This document shows, piece by piece, positions 40,186 through 49,781 of a stretch of 64,000 bases of DNA. Made by a program: the position numbers and the translations under genes. Below the pieces are notes generated by a model. It searched no databases. It was not told the origin of the DNA and saw nothing but the letters and a program-made list of their open reading frames with translations. This stretch comes from an uncultured Aquimarina sp. Its GTDB lineage: Bacteria > Bacteroidota > Bacteroidia > Flavobacteriales > Flavobacteriaceae. Numbering within the stretch: the first letter of the stretch is position 1; each line of letters begins with the position of its first letter. Where the stretch lies: positions 1 to 64,000 of the forward strand of contig NZ_CANLYD010000004.1 in assembly GCF_947495315.1 (NCBI RefSeq). The letters are read 5' to 3'.

Positions 40186-42684
40186 TTAGAAATAGAATCC
40201 AAAGGATCCTGTTACCCCAAAATCACGCGCATCAGGATTATCAAAGTAATTTCCTCTAAAGTGGAAGTCAATTCTGAAGATTTTAAAGATATTTCCAACC
40301 CCAACACTATATTCCCAATATATTTCATCATCAGGAGCTCCTACAGTTTGTAAAAAGCCAGAAGCATCCAGAGCAATGTTTTCATCAGATAGTTCTCCCC
40401 ATACTCCACGAACACCAACAAGTTCACGTAGGTTTAATTTTCTAAGTAATGGTATTCTAGAAAAAATTCTACCATTGAAGTTATGTTCAATATGAACTGC
40501 AGCATAGGTGTCAGTCACAAATTCATAAAAGTTCAATAATGGGAATGTGTTCTGAATTGATAAATACGTTTGATTACCCGGTACTACGCTTAATAGTCCA
40601 AGCGGAACTTCTCCAAAAGTCTTTCCTACTTCTAAAGAGCTGTTTAGAACTCCAAATCCACCAATGTTCCAAGGTTGGCGATAGAAAAATTGAAGTTTTT
40701 GATATTCAAAATCACTTTCTAATATATGGTCTAAACCTAAAGAGTAATTAAGGAATAATTGAGCAAAGTCGCCATCATTAACGGTAACTCTATCTACACC
40801 ATATCCAGTAGTTTTTCGTTTTGGGTAGTATGCTAGCGTAGTCGAAATTTCTGCCTGTTTTATTTCTGATCTTAGTTCACCTGTATCGGGATCAATAAAA
40901 TCTAAACTAAACAAGTTACCATCTGCGGGTTTCAATGTTCTGAAAGAGCCTGTAACTCCAAGAGTAAAGTTCTTTCTAGGTTCTATTTGCATAGAAAAGG
41001 CAGATAGGTTAATAGAAGTCAATCTACTGTTATCTCCTGTTGCTACAATAGAGGAAGATGCTAAACTTCTACCTTCTACATCATTGGTATTGGTAAGACT
41101 GGCTCCAAGTTGTTCTACATCTCTTCGATTCCCTGCAGAAACGATTAATCTAGATTTTCGGTCTACAAGATACTTTCCAGAAATTCCATACTTAAATTTA
41201 TTGTCCCTAAAGCCGTAGGCACCATATCCTTCTATTCTCCATCGATCATTTGCTGTGAAATATGTTCTACCTCCAGCTCTCAATCTAAAACCCTCTATAG
41301 TGTTATAACCAATAGTAGAAAATAATGGACCAAAATCCCAGCCATTAAATTCTACATAACCTGTAGCTAGTATGGTTCCAATATTATATAATCTTTTAAA
41401 TGCTTTAACTGTTTTTAAGGTATCTAAAAGTTTATATACTTTTTGTTCGTCTTTGTTTAGGTCTTCCATTCTGGCATTTGTCCAAAATGAATCATCACGA
41501 TTATAAATTTCTTGATTATAAGGGTCTACTTGGCTCTGATAGAATTTTCTGTCTTTCTTCTGATCAAATTTATAATTATCGTAAAGAGTTGTTCTTTTAC
41601 CATATACTCCTCTGGATTTTTCTTTTTTATTGAAGGCGAAATCAGACTGAAAGTAATCTTTTGTAATTAAAAATATAGAATCGTTAAGAACATCAAATTC
41701 CTGTTCAATATATAGGTCTTTTACCCAGTTAATATTAGCACTCTTAGTAACTTCTAGATTAATTTCTTTGATTGCCCAGGTCGTATCGTTTACCCAAAAA
41801 TCTCCTTTAAAGGTTAGTTCATTTTTTCTTCTTGGGTAATAGATAATGTTATAGCACCATTTATCACCAATGTAAGCACTATCAGAAAGGACATAGTTAT
41901 ACACGCTGATTCCGGTTCTGGATAATGGACTTGTAAAACTTTTGTCAAAGAACTTTAGATAATTATCATAGATATCGTAATCAGAGTATAGGTCTTTTAC
42001 GAAAGCAATAAGCGTTTGGTTATCACTAAAACCTGCATTTTTGTTTCCATTCAGCACTTCTTTAAGTTCGTTAAGTTCATTATCACCATATACTTTGGAT
42101 ATAGCCTCATTCAGAAAAATGGGAAGGTATGTTTTTCCGGTTATTCTTGAAGTATCGATATCTTCAAAAATAAATTCCATACCATTAAAAATCCTACTAT
42201 TTACCAATGCACTATCAATAGTATTAAGGTCAAATTCTAACTTTTCATACTTATCGTAGTTGTATTGCTTGAATTTCTTAACGCCATTTACTCTTCTATT
42301 ATCCCAAATTTTACGAAGGATATCTATAGCAGGGTTATTTTTTTTAGAGGTTTTACCCTTGTATATAACAACTTCATCCAGAGAAGCTGCTTCTTCTTCC
42401 AGAGCAACCTCCATGTTGTAAGTAGTTCGTTTAGAAAGTTTTATTGTTTTTGTTTCAAAACCAATAAAAGAAACTTTAACACTATTATGATTTTGATCAG
42501 ATTCCATATAGAACTTACCATTTTCATCTGTAATAGTTCCTATTGTAGAATTTACAAAAACAATGTTTGCGAAAGGGACAGCTTGTTTGTTACTGTCATA
42601 TACATGACCACTTACTTTGGTCTGTCCGAAAATGAAAGAGCTGCTAAATGCAAAAAATAAAAACCCTAAAACCCAATATCTCAT
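40186..42684 (-). CDS. DUF5686 / CarboxypepD_reg-like outer-membrane protein
   Basis: 832 aa. Signal peptide ~1-20 (..FFAFSSSFIFGQ). A carboxypeptidase-regulatory beta domain, ~24-100, has 'GHVYDSNKQAVPFANIVFVN' and 'VKVSFIGFETKTIKL'. The DUF5686 domain, ~115-832, includes 'INLEVTKSANINWVKDLYIEQEF' and ends in a barrel (FRIDFHFRGNYFDNP..GSFGFYF). Widespread in Bacteroidota outer membranes with unknown function; TonB-receptor-like without a plug. Monocistronic by spacing. Confidence 0.92.
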   Translation of the reverse strand: MRYWVLGFLFFAFSSSFIFGQTKVSGHVYDSNKQAVPFANIVFVNSTIGTITDENGKFYMESDQNHNSVKVSFIGFETKTIKLSKRTTYNMEVALEEEAASLDEVVIYKGKTSKKNNPAIDILRKIWDNRRVNGVKKFKQYNYDKYEKLEFDLNTIDSALVNSRIFNGMEFIFEDIDTSRITGKTYLPIFLNEAISKVYGDNELNELKEVLNGNKNAGFSDNQTLIAFVKDLYSDYDIYDNYLKFFDKSFTSPLSRTGISVYNYVLSDSAYIGDKWCYNIIYYPRRKNELTFKGDFWVNDTTWAIKEINLEVTKSANINWVKDLYIEQEFDVLNDSIFLITKDYFQSDFAFNKKEKSRGVYGKRTTLYDNYKFDQKKDRKFYQSQVDPYNQEIYNRDDSFWTNARMEDLNKDEQKVYKLLDTLKTVKAFKRLYNIGTILATGYVEFNGWDFGPLFSTIGYNTIEGFRLRAGGRTYFTANDRWRIEGYGAYGFRDNKFKYGISGKYLVDRKSRLIVSAGNRRDVEQLGASLTNTNDVEGRSLASSSIVATGDNSRLTSINLSAFSMQIEPRKNFTLGVTGSFRTLKPADGNLFSLDFIDPDTGELRSEIKQAEISTTLAYYPKRKTTGYGVDRVTVNDGDFAQLFLNYSLGLDHILESDFEYQKLQFFYRQPWNIGGFGVLNSSLEVGKTFGEVPLGLLSVVPGNQTYLSIQNTFPLLNFYEFVTDTYAAVHIEHNFNGRIFSRIPLLRKLNLRELVGVRGVWGELSDENIALDASGFLQTVGAPDDEIYWEYSVGVGNIFKIFRIDFHFRGNYFDNPDARDFGVTGSFGFYF

Positions 42685-42810
42685 CTAATATTTTTATAAA
42701 CTTATAATAATTGATGTAAAGCTCATTTGGTGTCACAATTTTCAGGCCACTTTTAAAAATGATAAGTTTTGGCGTTAAAAATAGTGAAACGCAAATTAAC
42801 AGGGTTCATT

Positions 42811-43788
42811 TTATTTATACATTACTTTTTTGACAGCTTTAACAACATCTTTACTATTTGGTAACCATTCTTCAAATAAAACAGGAGAATATGGAGTAGG
42901 GGTATCTGCTGTGTTTATTTTTATAATAGGAGCATCCAAATAATCAAAAATATTAGATTGAACTTGGTATGTGATTTCCGAAGCAATATTAGCAAGAGGC
43001 CACGCTTCTTCAAGTATGACTAATCGATTTGTTTTTTTTACGGAAGCAAAAATTGCATCCAGATCAAGAGGACGAACTGTCCTTAGGTCAATAATTTCAC
43101 AAGAAATATTTTCTTTAGCGAGCTCATCTGCTGCTTTATAGGCTTCTTTAATTATTTTTCCGAAGGAAACAATAGTTACATCATTACCTTCTCTTTTGGT
43201 CTCTGCTACACCAAGAGGAATCGTATATTCACCTTCTGGTACTTCACCTTTATCTCCATACATTTGCTCACTTTCCATAAAAATAACTGGATCGTTATCA
43301 CGAATAGCAGATTTTAATAATCCTTTAGCATCTTTTGGATTAGATGGGATCACAACTTTCAAGCCTGGAGTATTAGCGAACCAATTCTCAAAAGCTTGGG
43401 AATGTGTAGCACCTAATTGACCAGCTGAAGCTGTAGGACCTCTAAAAACGATCGGAATGTTAAACTGACCTCCACTCATCTGACGCATTTTTGCAGCATT
43501 ATTGATAATTTGATCAATACCAACTAATGAAAAGTTAAAAGTCATATATTCTACAATAGGACGATTGCCATTCATAGCACTTCCTATTGCGATTCCAGAA
43601 AAGCCTAATTCAGAAATAGGAGTATCAATAACCCTGTCTGATCCAAACTCATCGAGCATTCCTTTACTAGCCTTATAAGCTCCATTATACTCAGCCACTT
43701 CTTCACCCATTAAGTAAATAGACTCATCTCTGCGCATTTCTTCGCTCATTGCTTCGCAAATTGCTTCTCTGAATTGTATCGTTTTCAT
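42811..43788 (-). CDS. pdhB: Pyruvate dehydrogenase E1 component, beta subunit
   Basis: 325 aa. Transketolase pyrimidine-binding domain ~1-175 ('IYLMGEEVAEYNGAYKASKG', 'VIDTPISELGFSGIAIGSAM', 'FRGPTASAGQLGATHSQAFE') and the C-terminal domain ~195-315 ('IIDLRTVRPLDLDAIFASVK', 'NRLVILEEAWPLANIASEI'). It forms the E1 heterotetramer with PdhA, which is not in the window, and decarboxylates pyruvate with thiamine diphosphate. It diverges from etfBA across a region with a 22-bp palindrome. Confidence 0.95.
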   Translation of the reverse strand: MKTIQFREAICEAMSEEMRRDESIYLMGEEVAEYNGAYKASKGMLDEFGSDRVIDTPISELGFSGIAIGSAMNGNRPIVEYMTFNFSLVGIDQIINNAAKMRQMSGGQFNIPIVFRGPTASAGQLGATHSQAFENWFANTPGLKVVIPSNPKDAKGLLKSAIRDNDPVIFMESEQMYGDKGEVPEGEYTIPLGVAETKREGNDVTIVSFGKIIKEAYKAADELAKENISCEIIDLRTVRPLDLDAIFASVKKTNRLVILEEAWPLANIASEITYQVQSNIFDYLDAPIIKINTADTPTPYSPVLFEEWLPNSKDVVKAVKKVMYK

Positions 43789-43822
43789 TTATAAAATAAT
43801 TATTTTTGTGCTACACGAAAGG

Positions 43823-43830
43823 CAAAAGTA
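43823..43830 (-). promoter_or_regulatory. -7 box (TACTTTTG) of pdhB
   Basis: Exact TAnnTTTG match on the minus strand, 35 bp upstream of the ATG. No clear -33 TTG. Confidence 0.45.
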
Positions 43831-43869
43831 GCAATTAATACCCTTTACTGATCACTGAAAATTGAAAAA

Positions 43870-43891
43870 TTTACTATGCATGCATAGTAAA
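43870..43891. promoter_or_regulatory. Perfect 22-bp palindrome between pdhB and etfB
   Basis: Half-site TTTACTATGCA (43870-43880) with its exact complement in 43881-43891. It lies ~20 bp upstream of a near-consensus -7 box for etfB (TACTTTCG, 43908-43915), i.e. over its -33 region. The form fits a TetR-family operator of fatty-acid or acyl-CoA metabolism; the regulator is not in the window. Confidence 0.7.
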
Positions 43892-43952
43892 TTCGACATT
43901 TTATTCGTACTTTCGCTTTTATTATTAAATTCTCAAAAAATACCTATATAAA

Positions 43953-44699
43953 ATGAAGATATTAGTTTGTATTAGCCATGTGCCAGACACTACTTCTAAA
44001 ATTAATTTTACAGAAGGTGACACTAAGTTTGACACAAATGGAGTACAGTTTGTAATTAATCCTAATGATGAATTCGGATTGACCCGTGCTATGTGGTTTA
44101 AGGAAAAGCAAGGTGCATCTGTTGATGTAGTAAATGTTGGTGGAGCAGAAACAGAACCTACTCTAAGAAAAGCGCTAGCAATCGGAGCAGATAATGCGAT
44201 TAGAGTAAATACAGAGGCTACTGATGGTTTTTATGTAGCCAAGCAATTAGCAAAAGTAGTGCAGGATGGAGGTTATGATCTTGTAATTGCAGGAAGAGAG
44301 TCAATTGATTATAACGGTGGTATGGTGCCTGGAATGTTAGCTGCCCTAACAGGAGCTAATTTTGTGAACACTTGTATTGGGTTAGAAGTAGAAGGAGACA
44401 AAGCTACTGCTATTCGCGAGATTGATGGCGGAAAAGAAACTTCTACAACAAAATTACCACTTGTTGTTGGTGGTCAAAAAGGTTTAGTAGAAGAAAGCGA
44501 TCTTCGTATTCCTAATATGAGAGGGATTATGATGGCACGTAAAAAGCCACTTACTGTTGTAGATGCGGTTGAAACTGCTCAGGAAACAAAGGCTGTAAAG
44601 TTTGAAAAACCAGCTCCAAAAGGTGAGGTGACTTTAGTTTCTCCGGATAACGTAGGTCAGTTAGTAGAGTTATTACATAACGAAGCCAAAGCAATATAA
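43953..44699 (+). CDS. etfB: Electron transfer flavoprotein, beta subunit
   Basis: 248 aa. ETF beta/FixA fold: 'MKILVCISHVPDTTSKINF', 'ALAIGADNAIRVNT', 'DLVIAGRESIDYNGGMVPGM' (AMP site) and the signature 'DLRIPNMRGIMMARKKPLTV'. Accepts electrons from acyl-CoA dehydrogenases and passes them to ETF:quinone oxidoreductase, with EtfA encoded 53 bp downstream. The promoter region carries the 22-bp palindrome. Confidence 0.96.
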   Translation: MKILVCISHVPDTTSKINFTEGDTKFDTNGVQFVINPNDEFGLTRAMWFKEKQGASVDVVNVGGAETEPTLRKALAIGADNAIRVNTEATDGFYVAKQLAKVVQDGGYDLVIAGRESIDYNGGMVPGMLAALTGANFVNTCIGLEVEGDKATAIREIDGGKETSTTKLPLVVGGQKGLVEESDLRIPNMRGIMMARKKPLTVVDAVETAQETKAVKFEKPAPKGEVTLVSPDNVGQLVELLHNEAKAI

Positions 44700-44752
44700 T
44701 AATATAAAGGAATACCTATTCGTTATAGGTTCAATATAAAAAAATAGTATAT

Positions 44753-45721
44753 ATGTCAGTTTTAGTATACACAGAGAGTGAAGGAGGAAAGTTTAAAAAA
44801 GCAGCCTTCGAAGTAGCATCTTATGCAAAAGAGGTTGCTAATATGCTTGGCACTACTGTTACCGCCGTTAGTGTTAATGCCGATGATAGTAGTGAGCTTG
44901 GGAATTATGGTGTGGATAAAGTATTAGAAATTAAGAATGATAAACTAGCTACTTTTAATGCAAAAGCATATGCCGATTCATTAAAACAAGCAGCAGATAA
45001 AGAAGGAGCTAAAGTAGTAGTAGTAAGTTCTAGTGCGGATAGTAAGTTTTTAACATCTATGTTAGCTGTAAATCTTAATGCAGGATATGCTTCTAATGTT
45101 GTTGCTTTGCCAGAAAGTGCTTCTCCTTTTACTGTAAAGAGAACAGCTTTTACTAATAAAGCATTTAACTTTACCGAAATCTCAACAGATGTTAAGATTA
45201 TAGGATTGTCAAATAATGCTTTTGGACTTAAAGAAGCTTCAGGTGCTGCGGCTGCTGAAGGGTTTGATCCCTCATTATCTGATGAAGATTTTACAGTTAA
45301 TGTAACTTCAGTAGATAAAGCTACGGATAAAGTCTCTATAGCAGATGCAGAAGTTGTGGTTTCTGGAGGAAGAGGTCTTAAAGGACCAGAAAACTGGGGA
45401 ATGATAGAGGAACTTGCGGATGTTCTTGGAGCAGCTACAGCTTGCTCTAAACCAGTTAGTGATATGGGGTGGAGACCTCACGGAGAACATGTTGGTCAAA
45501 CAGGAAAACCTGTGGCAACTAACTTGTATATCGCTGTAGGAATTTCAGGAGCTATTCAGCATCTCGCAGGGATTAATTCTAGTAAGGTGAAAGTAGTTAT
45601 CAATAATGATCCGGAAGCGCCGTTCTTTAAGGCAGCAGATTATGGGATTGTTGGTGATGCCTTTGAGGTAGTACCTCAGTTAATCGAAAAATTAAAGGAA
45701 TTTAAGGCGAATAACGCATAA
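44753..45721 (+). CDS. etfA: Electron transfer flavoprotein, alpha subunit
   Basis: 322 aa. N-terminal ETF domain ~1-180. The C-terminal FAD domain ~195-320 has 'DAEVVVSGGRGLKGPENWGM', 'ACSKPVSDMGWRPHGEHVGQTGKPV' and 'YIAVGISGAIQHLAGI..SKVKVVINNDPEAPFF', the ETF-alpha signature. Forms the FAD-containing heterodimer with EtfB. A strong terminator follows (45747-45796). Confidence 0.96.
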   Translation: MSVLVYTESEGGKFKKAAFEVASYAKEVANMLGTTVTAVSVNADDSSELGNYGVDKVLEIKNDKLATFNAKAYADSLKQAADKEGAKVVVVSSSADSKFLTSMLAVNLNAGYASNVVALPESASPFTVKRTAFTNKAFNFTEISTDVKIIGLSNNAFGLKEASGAAAAEGFDPSLSDEDFTVNVTSVDKATDKVSIADAEVVVSGGRGLKGPENWGMIEELADVLGAATACSKPVSDMGWRPHGEHVGQTGKPVATNLYIAVGISGAIQHLAGINSSKVKVVINNDPEAPFFKAADYGIVGDAFEVVPQLIEKLKEFKANNA

Positions 45722-45746
45722 TTTTCATAAATTGTGCCCAATCAAG

Positions 45747-45796
45747 GGCTGTTTGAACTTAGGTAAAGTCCATTTGTTCAAACAGCCTTTTTTTTA
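45747..45796 (+). terminator. Terminator of etfBA
   Basis: GGCTGTTTGAAC (45747-45758) pairs perfectly with GTTCAAACAGCC (45776-45787), then T8. The T-run ends just before the next gene. Confidence 0.9.
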
Positions 45797-45808
45797 TTGA
45801 AAATTACT

Positions 45809-46426
45809 ATGAGTTTAGTTCGTCTGAACATAAAAGGAATATCGTACAGTCAAACCCAAAATGGTGCTTATGCACTAATTTTAAGTGAGGTAGATGGAGA
45901 AAGAAAATTACCAATTGTTATTGGTGCATTCGAAGCGCAATCCATAGCAATTGCGTTAGAGAAGGAGATTAAACCTCCCCGTCCATTAACTCATGATTTA
46001 TTTAAAAACTTCGCTGATCGATTTGATGTAGTTGTTAAGCAAGTAATTATACATAAACTGGTAGACGGCGTTTTTTATTCTAGTATCATTTGTGAGCGTG
46101 ATAAGATCGAAGAGATTATTGATGCTAGAACCAGTGATGCTATTGCTTTAGCATTACGTTTTCAAGCGCCTATATTTACGTACAAGAATATTTTAGATCA
46201 AGCAGGAATTTATCTAAAAGTAAATCCTAAAAAGGATGATGAAGACGATCCCGAAAGCTTGTTGGTAGACGAATTAGTTTCTGACGATGTGGAAATGGTT
46301 GGTAAGGAAACCAGTTATCAGGATTTGTCTCTTGAGGAACTGAATCGTATGCTTGAGCAAGCAGTTGCTAATGAGGACTATGAATTAGCAGCAAGAATCA
46401 GAGATGAAATTTCAAAACGTGGTTAA
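45809..46426 (+). CDS. Bifunctional nuclease family protein (DUF151) with UVR motif
   Basis: 205 aa from ATG 45809; a TTG at 45797 lies at the terminator T-run and is unlikely. DUF151 domain ~1-140: 'YALILSEVDGERKLPIVIGAFEAQSIAIALE', 'RPLTHDLFKNF', 'RTSDAIALALRFQAPIFTYKNIL'. The C-terminal UVR-type hairpin ~170-205 is 'LSLEELNRMLEQAVANEDYELAARIRDEISKR'. Related proteins have RNase/DNase activity and the UVR motif suggests protein contacts. Cytoplasmic. Confidence 0.92.
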   Translation: MSLVRLNIKGISYSQTQNGAYALILSEVDGERKLPIVIGAFEAQSIAIALEKEIKPPRPLTHDLFKNFADRFDVVVKQVIIHKLVDGVFYSSIICERDKIEEIIDARTSDAIALALRFQAPIFTYKNILDQAGIYLKVNPKKDDEDDPESLLVDELVSDDVEMVGKETSYQDLSLEELNRMLEQAVANEDYELAARIRDEISKRG

Positions 46427-46481
46427 ATTTTGATCACTTTTACCACATATTCCGAAATATTATAATATTACTTCTATTTTT

Positions 46482-48242
46482 ATGAAAAAAGGACTATTAT
46501 TTTTCCTGTTATCATTATTTGCTTTTACTGTAATCTCGGCTCAATCTATTCAGGATTCAGTTAAAGTTGAAATTGATGAACCTCATTCAAGAACCTCTTT
46601 TTGGCAGGTTTCAGAGTATATATCCTATTTTAATTATCCAGATAGTATTTCAGGAAGTAAAGAGTTTATTAAAGGGAAAGATTTTTTTGAGTTAAAAAAT
46701 GACGGGTCTTATAGCTCATTGGTAAGCAAAGCATTTACAAGTGGTTATTGGATTCAGAATAACAATTTGATTGTTTTAAAGCAAAAAGTTCCTAAAGTTG
46801 TTGATGTGTACTATGAAGTTATTGATGAATCTTCAAATACTATAGGGCTTAAAAAAGGAAATGAGGTAATTTCATTAATATCTAAATCACATCCTTCTTA
46901 TGTTGAACTGGATAGCGTTCAAGATGAGATTATTCCAAGTCAGGGGTTTTCTTTTACCAGTCTATGGAGAGGGGTTTTAGGTATGATTGTATTGTTGCTA
47001 ATAGCGTATCTTTTTAGTAGTAATAGAAAAGCTATTAATTGGAAAACCGCAGGAATAGGTCTTGGTGCTCAATTACTTTTAGCCTTTGGAGTTCTTAAAG
47101 TAGGTTTTGTACAAGCTGCTTTTGAGTTTGTTGGAAGCATTTTTGTTGCAATACTTAATTATACAGTTGCAGGAAGTGAGTTTTTGTTAGGAGGTATTAT
47201 GGATATTAATTCGTATGGTTTCATATTTATTTTTCAAGTATTACCAACAATTATCTTCTTTTCGGCATTAACATCGTTGCTTTTTTATCTTGGAATAATC
47301 CAAAAAATCGTGAAACTACTTGCTTGGGTTCTTACTAAATTATTGAGAATTTCTGGAGCGGAAAGCTTAAGTGTCGCTGGAAATATTTTTTTAGGACAAA
47401 CGGAAGCACCCTTAATGATAAAGGCATATTTAGAGCGAATGAATCGTTCTGAAATATTATTAGTTATGGTTGGAGGAATGGCTACAGTAGCCGGAGGTGT
47501 GTTAGCCGCTTATATAGGTTTTTTGGGAGGTGATGATGAGGCTTTAAAATTGGTTTTTGCTAAACATTTATTAGCGGCATCAGTTATGGCAGCGCCTGGT
47601 GCTGTAGTAATCTCCAAAATTTTGTATCCACAAACAGAGAAGTTTGATTCAAATATAGAAGTAACACAAGATAAAATTGGTTCTAATGTACTTGATGCCA
47701 TTTCTAATGGAACTACTGAAGGACTAAAACTAGCTGCTAATGTAGGGGCTATGTTATTAGTTTTTGTAGCTTTAATCGCAATGCTTAATGGAATTTTAGG
47801 ATGGGTTGGCGAAGTAACCACCTTAAGTTCTTTTATTGCTGAAAATACTCCCTATGATAAATTCTCTTTAGAATCCATTCTGGGAACTGTTTTTGCTCCT
47901 TTGATGTGGCTGATTGGTGTGGCTAAGGAAGATATGATGCTTATGGGGCAGTTATTAGGGATCAAATTAGCGGCAAGTGAGTTTGTAGGGTATATACAAT
48001 TAGCGGATCTGAAAAATGCTGCAAATCCTCTACATCTTACCTACAATAAGTCCGTAATTATGGCGACATATATGTTGTGTGGTTTTGCAAATTTTGCATC
48101 TATAGGAATTCAAATTGGAGGGATTGGATCGCTTGCTCCAGGACAAAGAAAAACATTATCAGAGTTTGGAATGAAAGCACTAATCGGAGGAACCATCGCT
48201 TCATTATTGTCAGCTACGATCGCCGGAATGATTATTGGATAA
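46482..48242 (+). CDS. NupC-family nucleoside transporter with N-terminal extension
   Basis: 586 aa. Residues ~1-20 are a signal peptide (MKKGLLFFLLSLFAFTVISA), and ~20-160 an extracytoplasmic beta domain ('GSKEFIKGKDFFELKNDGSYSS'). The concentrative nucleoside transporter core follows: 'LRISGAESLSVAGNIFLGQTEAPLMIKAYL', 'VMVGGMATVAGGVLAAYIGFL' and 'TYMLCGFANFASIGIQIGGIGSLAP'. Imports nucleosides by H+ or Na+ symport. The extension is typical of Bacteroidota homologues. Its neighbour thyA makes a nucleotide-metabolism theme. Confidence 0.93.
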   Translation: MKKGLLFFLLSLFAFTVISAQSIQDSVKVEIDEPHSRTSFWQVSEYISYFNYPDSISGSKEFIKGKDFFELKNDGSYSSLVSKAFTSGYWIQNNNLIVLKQKVPKVVDVYYEVIDESSNTIGLKKGNEVISLISKSHPSYVELDSVQDEIIPSQGFSFTSLWRGVLGMIVLLLIAYLFSSNRKAINWKTAGIGLGAQLLLAFGVLKVGFVQAAFEFVGSIFVAILNYTVAGSEFLLGGIMDINSYGFIFIFQVLPTIIFFSALTSLLFYLGIIQKIVKLLAWVLTKLLRISGAESLSVAGNIFLGQTEAPLMIKAYLERMNRSEILLVMVGGMATVAGGVLAAYIGFLGGDDEALKLVFAKHLLAASVMAAPGAVVISKILYPQTEKFDSNIEVTQDKIGSNVLDAISNGTTEGLKLAANVGAMLLVFVALIAMLNGILGWVGEVTTLSSFIAENTPYDKFSLESILGTVFAPLMWLIGVAKEDMMLMGQLLGIKLAASEFVGYIQLADLKNAANPLHLTYNKSVIMATYMLCGFANFASIGIQIGGIGSLAPGQRKTLSEFGMKALIGGTIASLLSATIAGMIIG

Positions 48243-48400
48243 AAATTATAGACTTTTTTTGTAGGAAACGCATTTATGAAATAGGTTTTACAACTATTTC
48301 ATAATCTACATATTAATAGATATCTAGAAACCTATTTTTTGTATATTTGACGGGAATTAGTGTTTATTTAACAAACTCAAAAGAAAGTTATTAACGGAAT

Positions 48401-49225
48401 ATGAAGCAATATCTTGATCTGGTGCGTCACGTGCTGGAAAATGGCAATGAAAAAGGAGATCGAACTGGAACAGGCACTAAAAGTGTTTTTGGTTACCAAA
48501 TGCGTTTTGATCTGAGTGAAGGCTTTCCAATGGTTACTACAAAGAAATTACATCTTAAATCAATTATTTATGAGTTGTTATGGTTTCTGAATGGGGATAC
48601 CAATGTTAAGTACTTACAAGAGAATGGAGTTCGTATTTGGAATGAATGGGCAGATGAAAATGGAGATCTAGGACCTGTTTATGGGCACCAATGGCGTAAT
48701 TGGAATGGTGATGAAATTGATCAGATTAAAGAAATCATAGATGCGTTAAAGAATAATCCTAACAGTAGAAGAATGTTGGTGTCAGCTTGGAATCCTAGCG
48801 TTTTACCAGATACCTCAAAATCTTTTTCTGAAAATGTAGCAAATGGTAAAGCAGCATTGCCTCCTTGTCACGCTTTTTTTCAGTTTTATGTTGCAGATGG
48901 AAAACTATCCTGTCAACTATATCAAAGAAGCGCTGATATATTTCTGGGAGTACCATTCAATATAGCATCTTATGCCTTGTTTACTATGATGATGGCACAA
49001 GTATGCGGATATGAAGCAGGAGAGTTTATACATACGTTTGGAGATGCTCATATATATAATAATCATATAGAACAATTAGAATTACAGTTATCCAGAACCC
49101 CAAGAAAATTACCAACGATAAGGATCAATCCTGAGGTGAAAAATATTTTTGGCTTCGTTTTTGATGACTTCATATTGGAAGACTATAATCCGCACCCTCA
49201 TATAAAAGGTGCAGTTGCAGTTTAA
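48401..49225 (+). CDS. thyA: Thymidylate synthase
   Basis: 274 aa, standard ThyA length. '[33 protein letters not shown]' (folate/dUMP site), '[15 protein letters not shown]', the nucleophile in '[14 protein letters not shown]', then '[25 protein letters not shown]' and '[11 protein letters not shown]'. Converts dUMP to dTMP with methylene-THF. A DHFR fusion (57312) that could recycle the folate lies ~8 kb away. Probably co-transcribed with the TonB-like gene, 23 bp downstream. Confidence 0.97.
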   Translation: MKQYLDLVRHVLENGNEKGDRTGTGTKSVFGYQMRFDLSEGFPMVTTKKLHLKSIIYELLWFLNGDTNVKYLQENGVRIWNEWADENGDLGPVYGHQWRNWNGDEIDQIKEIIDALKNNPNSRRMLVSAWNPSVLPDTSKSFSENVANGKAALPPCHAFFQFYVADGKLSCQLYQRSADIFLGVPFNIASYALFTMMMAQVCGYEAGEFIHTFGDAHIYNNHIEQLELQLSRTPRKLPTIRINPEVKNIFGFVFDDFILEDYNPHPHIKGAVAV

Positions 49226-49248
49226 CCCCCAAAATTTAAACTGATTTT

Positions 49249-49677
49249 ATGATGAAAAAACTACTACTTATTGTAACAATTTTATGCTCAACTTTTTTGT
49301 TTTCCCAGGATAATATTATTCTGTCTAAGGAGAATGCAAATGAAAAAGGAATAACACCAATGTGGCCTAAATGTGAAGATTCTAGACAAGGCCCACTTAA
49401 GTGTTTTGATAATAATTTGAGAAATCACATTATTAGAAATTTTAGATACCCCGAAATTGCCGAAAAGGATGGATTAGAGGGTACCGTTACTGTAGAGTTT
49501 ATAATAAATAATAAAGGGAAGCCTGAGGTAATAGATGTAAAAGGTGCTCATAGATATCTTCAGAGAGAAGCCGTTAGAATTATACGAGCAATTCCTAAGA
49601 TGAAACCTGGTAAATGGGGTAAAAAGCCTATCGCAGTTGCTTATGAAGTGCCAATTACTTTTATTAAACCAAAATAA
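49249..49677 (+). CDS. Energy transducer TonB-like protein
   Basis: 142 aa. Signal peptide ~1-19 (MMKKLLLIVTILCSTFLFSQ). The TonB C-terminal domain is ~55-140: 'RNFRYPEIAEKDGLEGTVTVEFIINNKGKPEVIDVKGAH', 'LQREAVRIIRAIPKMKPGKWGKKPIAVAYEVPITF'. There is no N-terminal membrane anchor with a Pro-rich linker, so it is a stand-alone periplasmic TonB_C protein rather than a classical TonB. Confidence 0.88.
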   Translation: MMKKLLLIVTILCSTFLFSQDNIILSKENANEKGITPMWPKCEDSRQGPLKCFDNNLRNHIIRNFRYPEIAEKDGLEGTVTVEFIINNKGKPEVIDVKGAHRYLQREAVRIIRAIPKMKPGKWGKKPIAVAYEVPITFIKPK

Positions 49678-49740
49678 ATATTTGGGTATTTTTAACATTG
49701 GATTAACTCTGCTATAAAGTAGTGGCAAGATAAAAATGAT

Positions 49741-49748
49741 TAAATTTG
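49741..49748 (+). promoter_or_regulatory. -7 box (TAAATTTG) at the egtB start
   Basis: Exact TAnnTTTG match. Transcription would begin near 49754, inside the terminator's 5' arm, giving a ~28-nt leader that cannot form the full hairpin. Confidence 0.45.
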
Positions 49749-49781
49749 AGTGTATTCGTAAACCGAATGCACTCTTTTTTT
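49748..49781 (+). terminator. Terminator of thyA operon ending at the egtB start codon
   Basis: GAGTGTATTCG (49748-49758) pairs with CGAATGCACTC (49764-49774; one G-U/T mismatch), then T7 to 49781. The egtB ATG begins at 49782. Confidence 0.85.

Noticed and set aside
45797-45808. TTG start for the DUF151 nuclease
   Set aside because: It begins at the end of the etfBA terminator T-run; ATG 45809 fits the family start MSLVRLNIKG.
49746-49781. TTG start 12 codons upstream for EgtB
   Set aside because: This stretch is the hairpin and T-run of the thyA-operon terminator.
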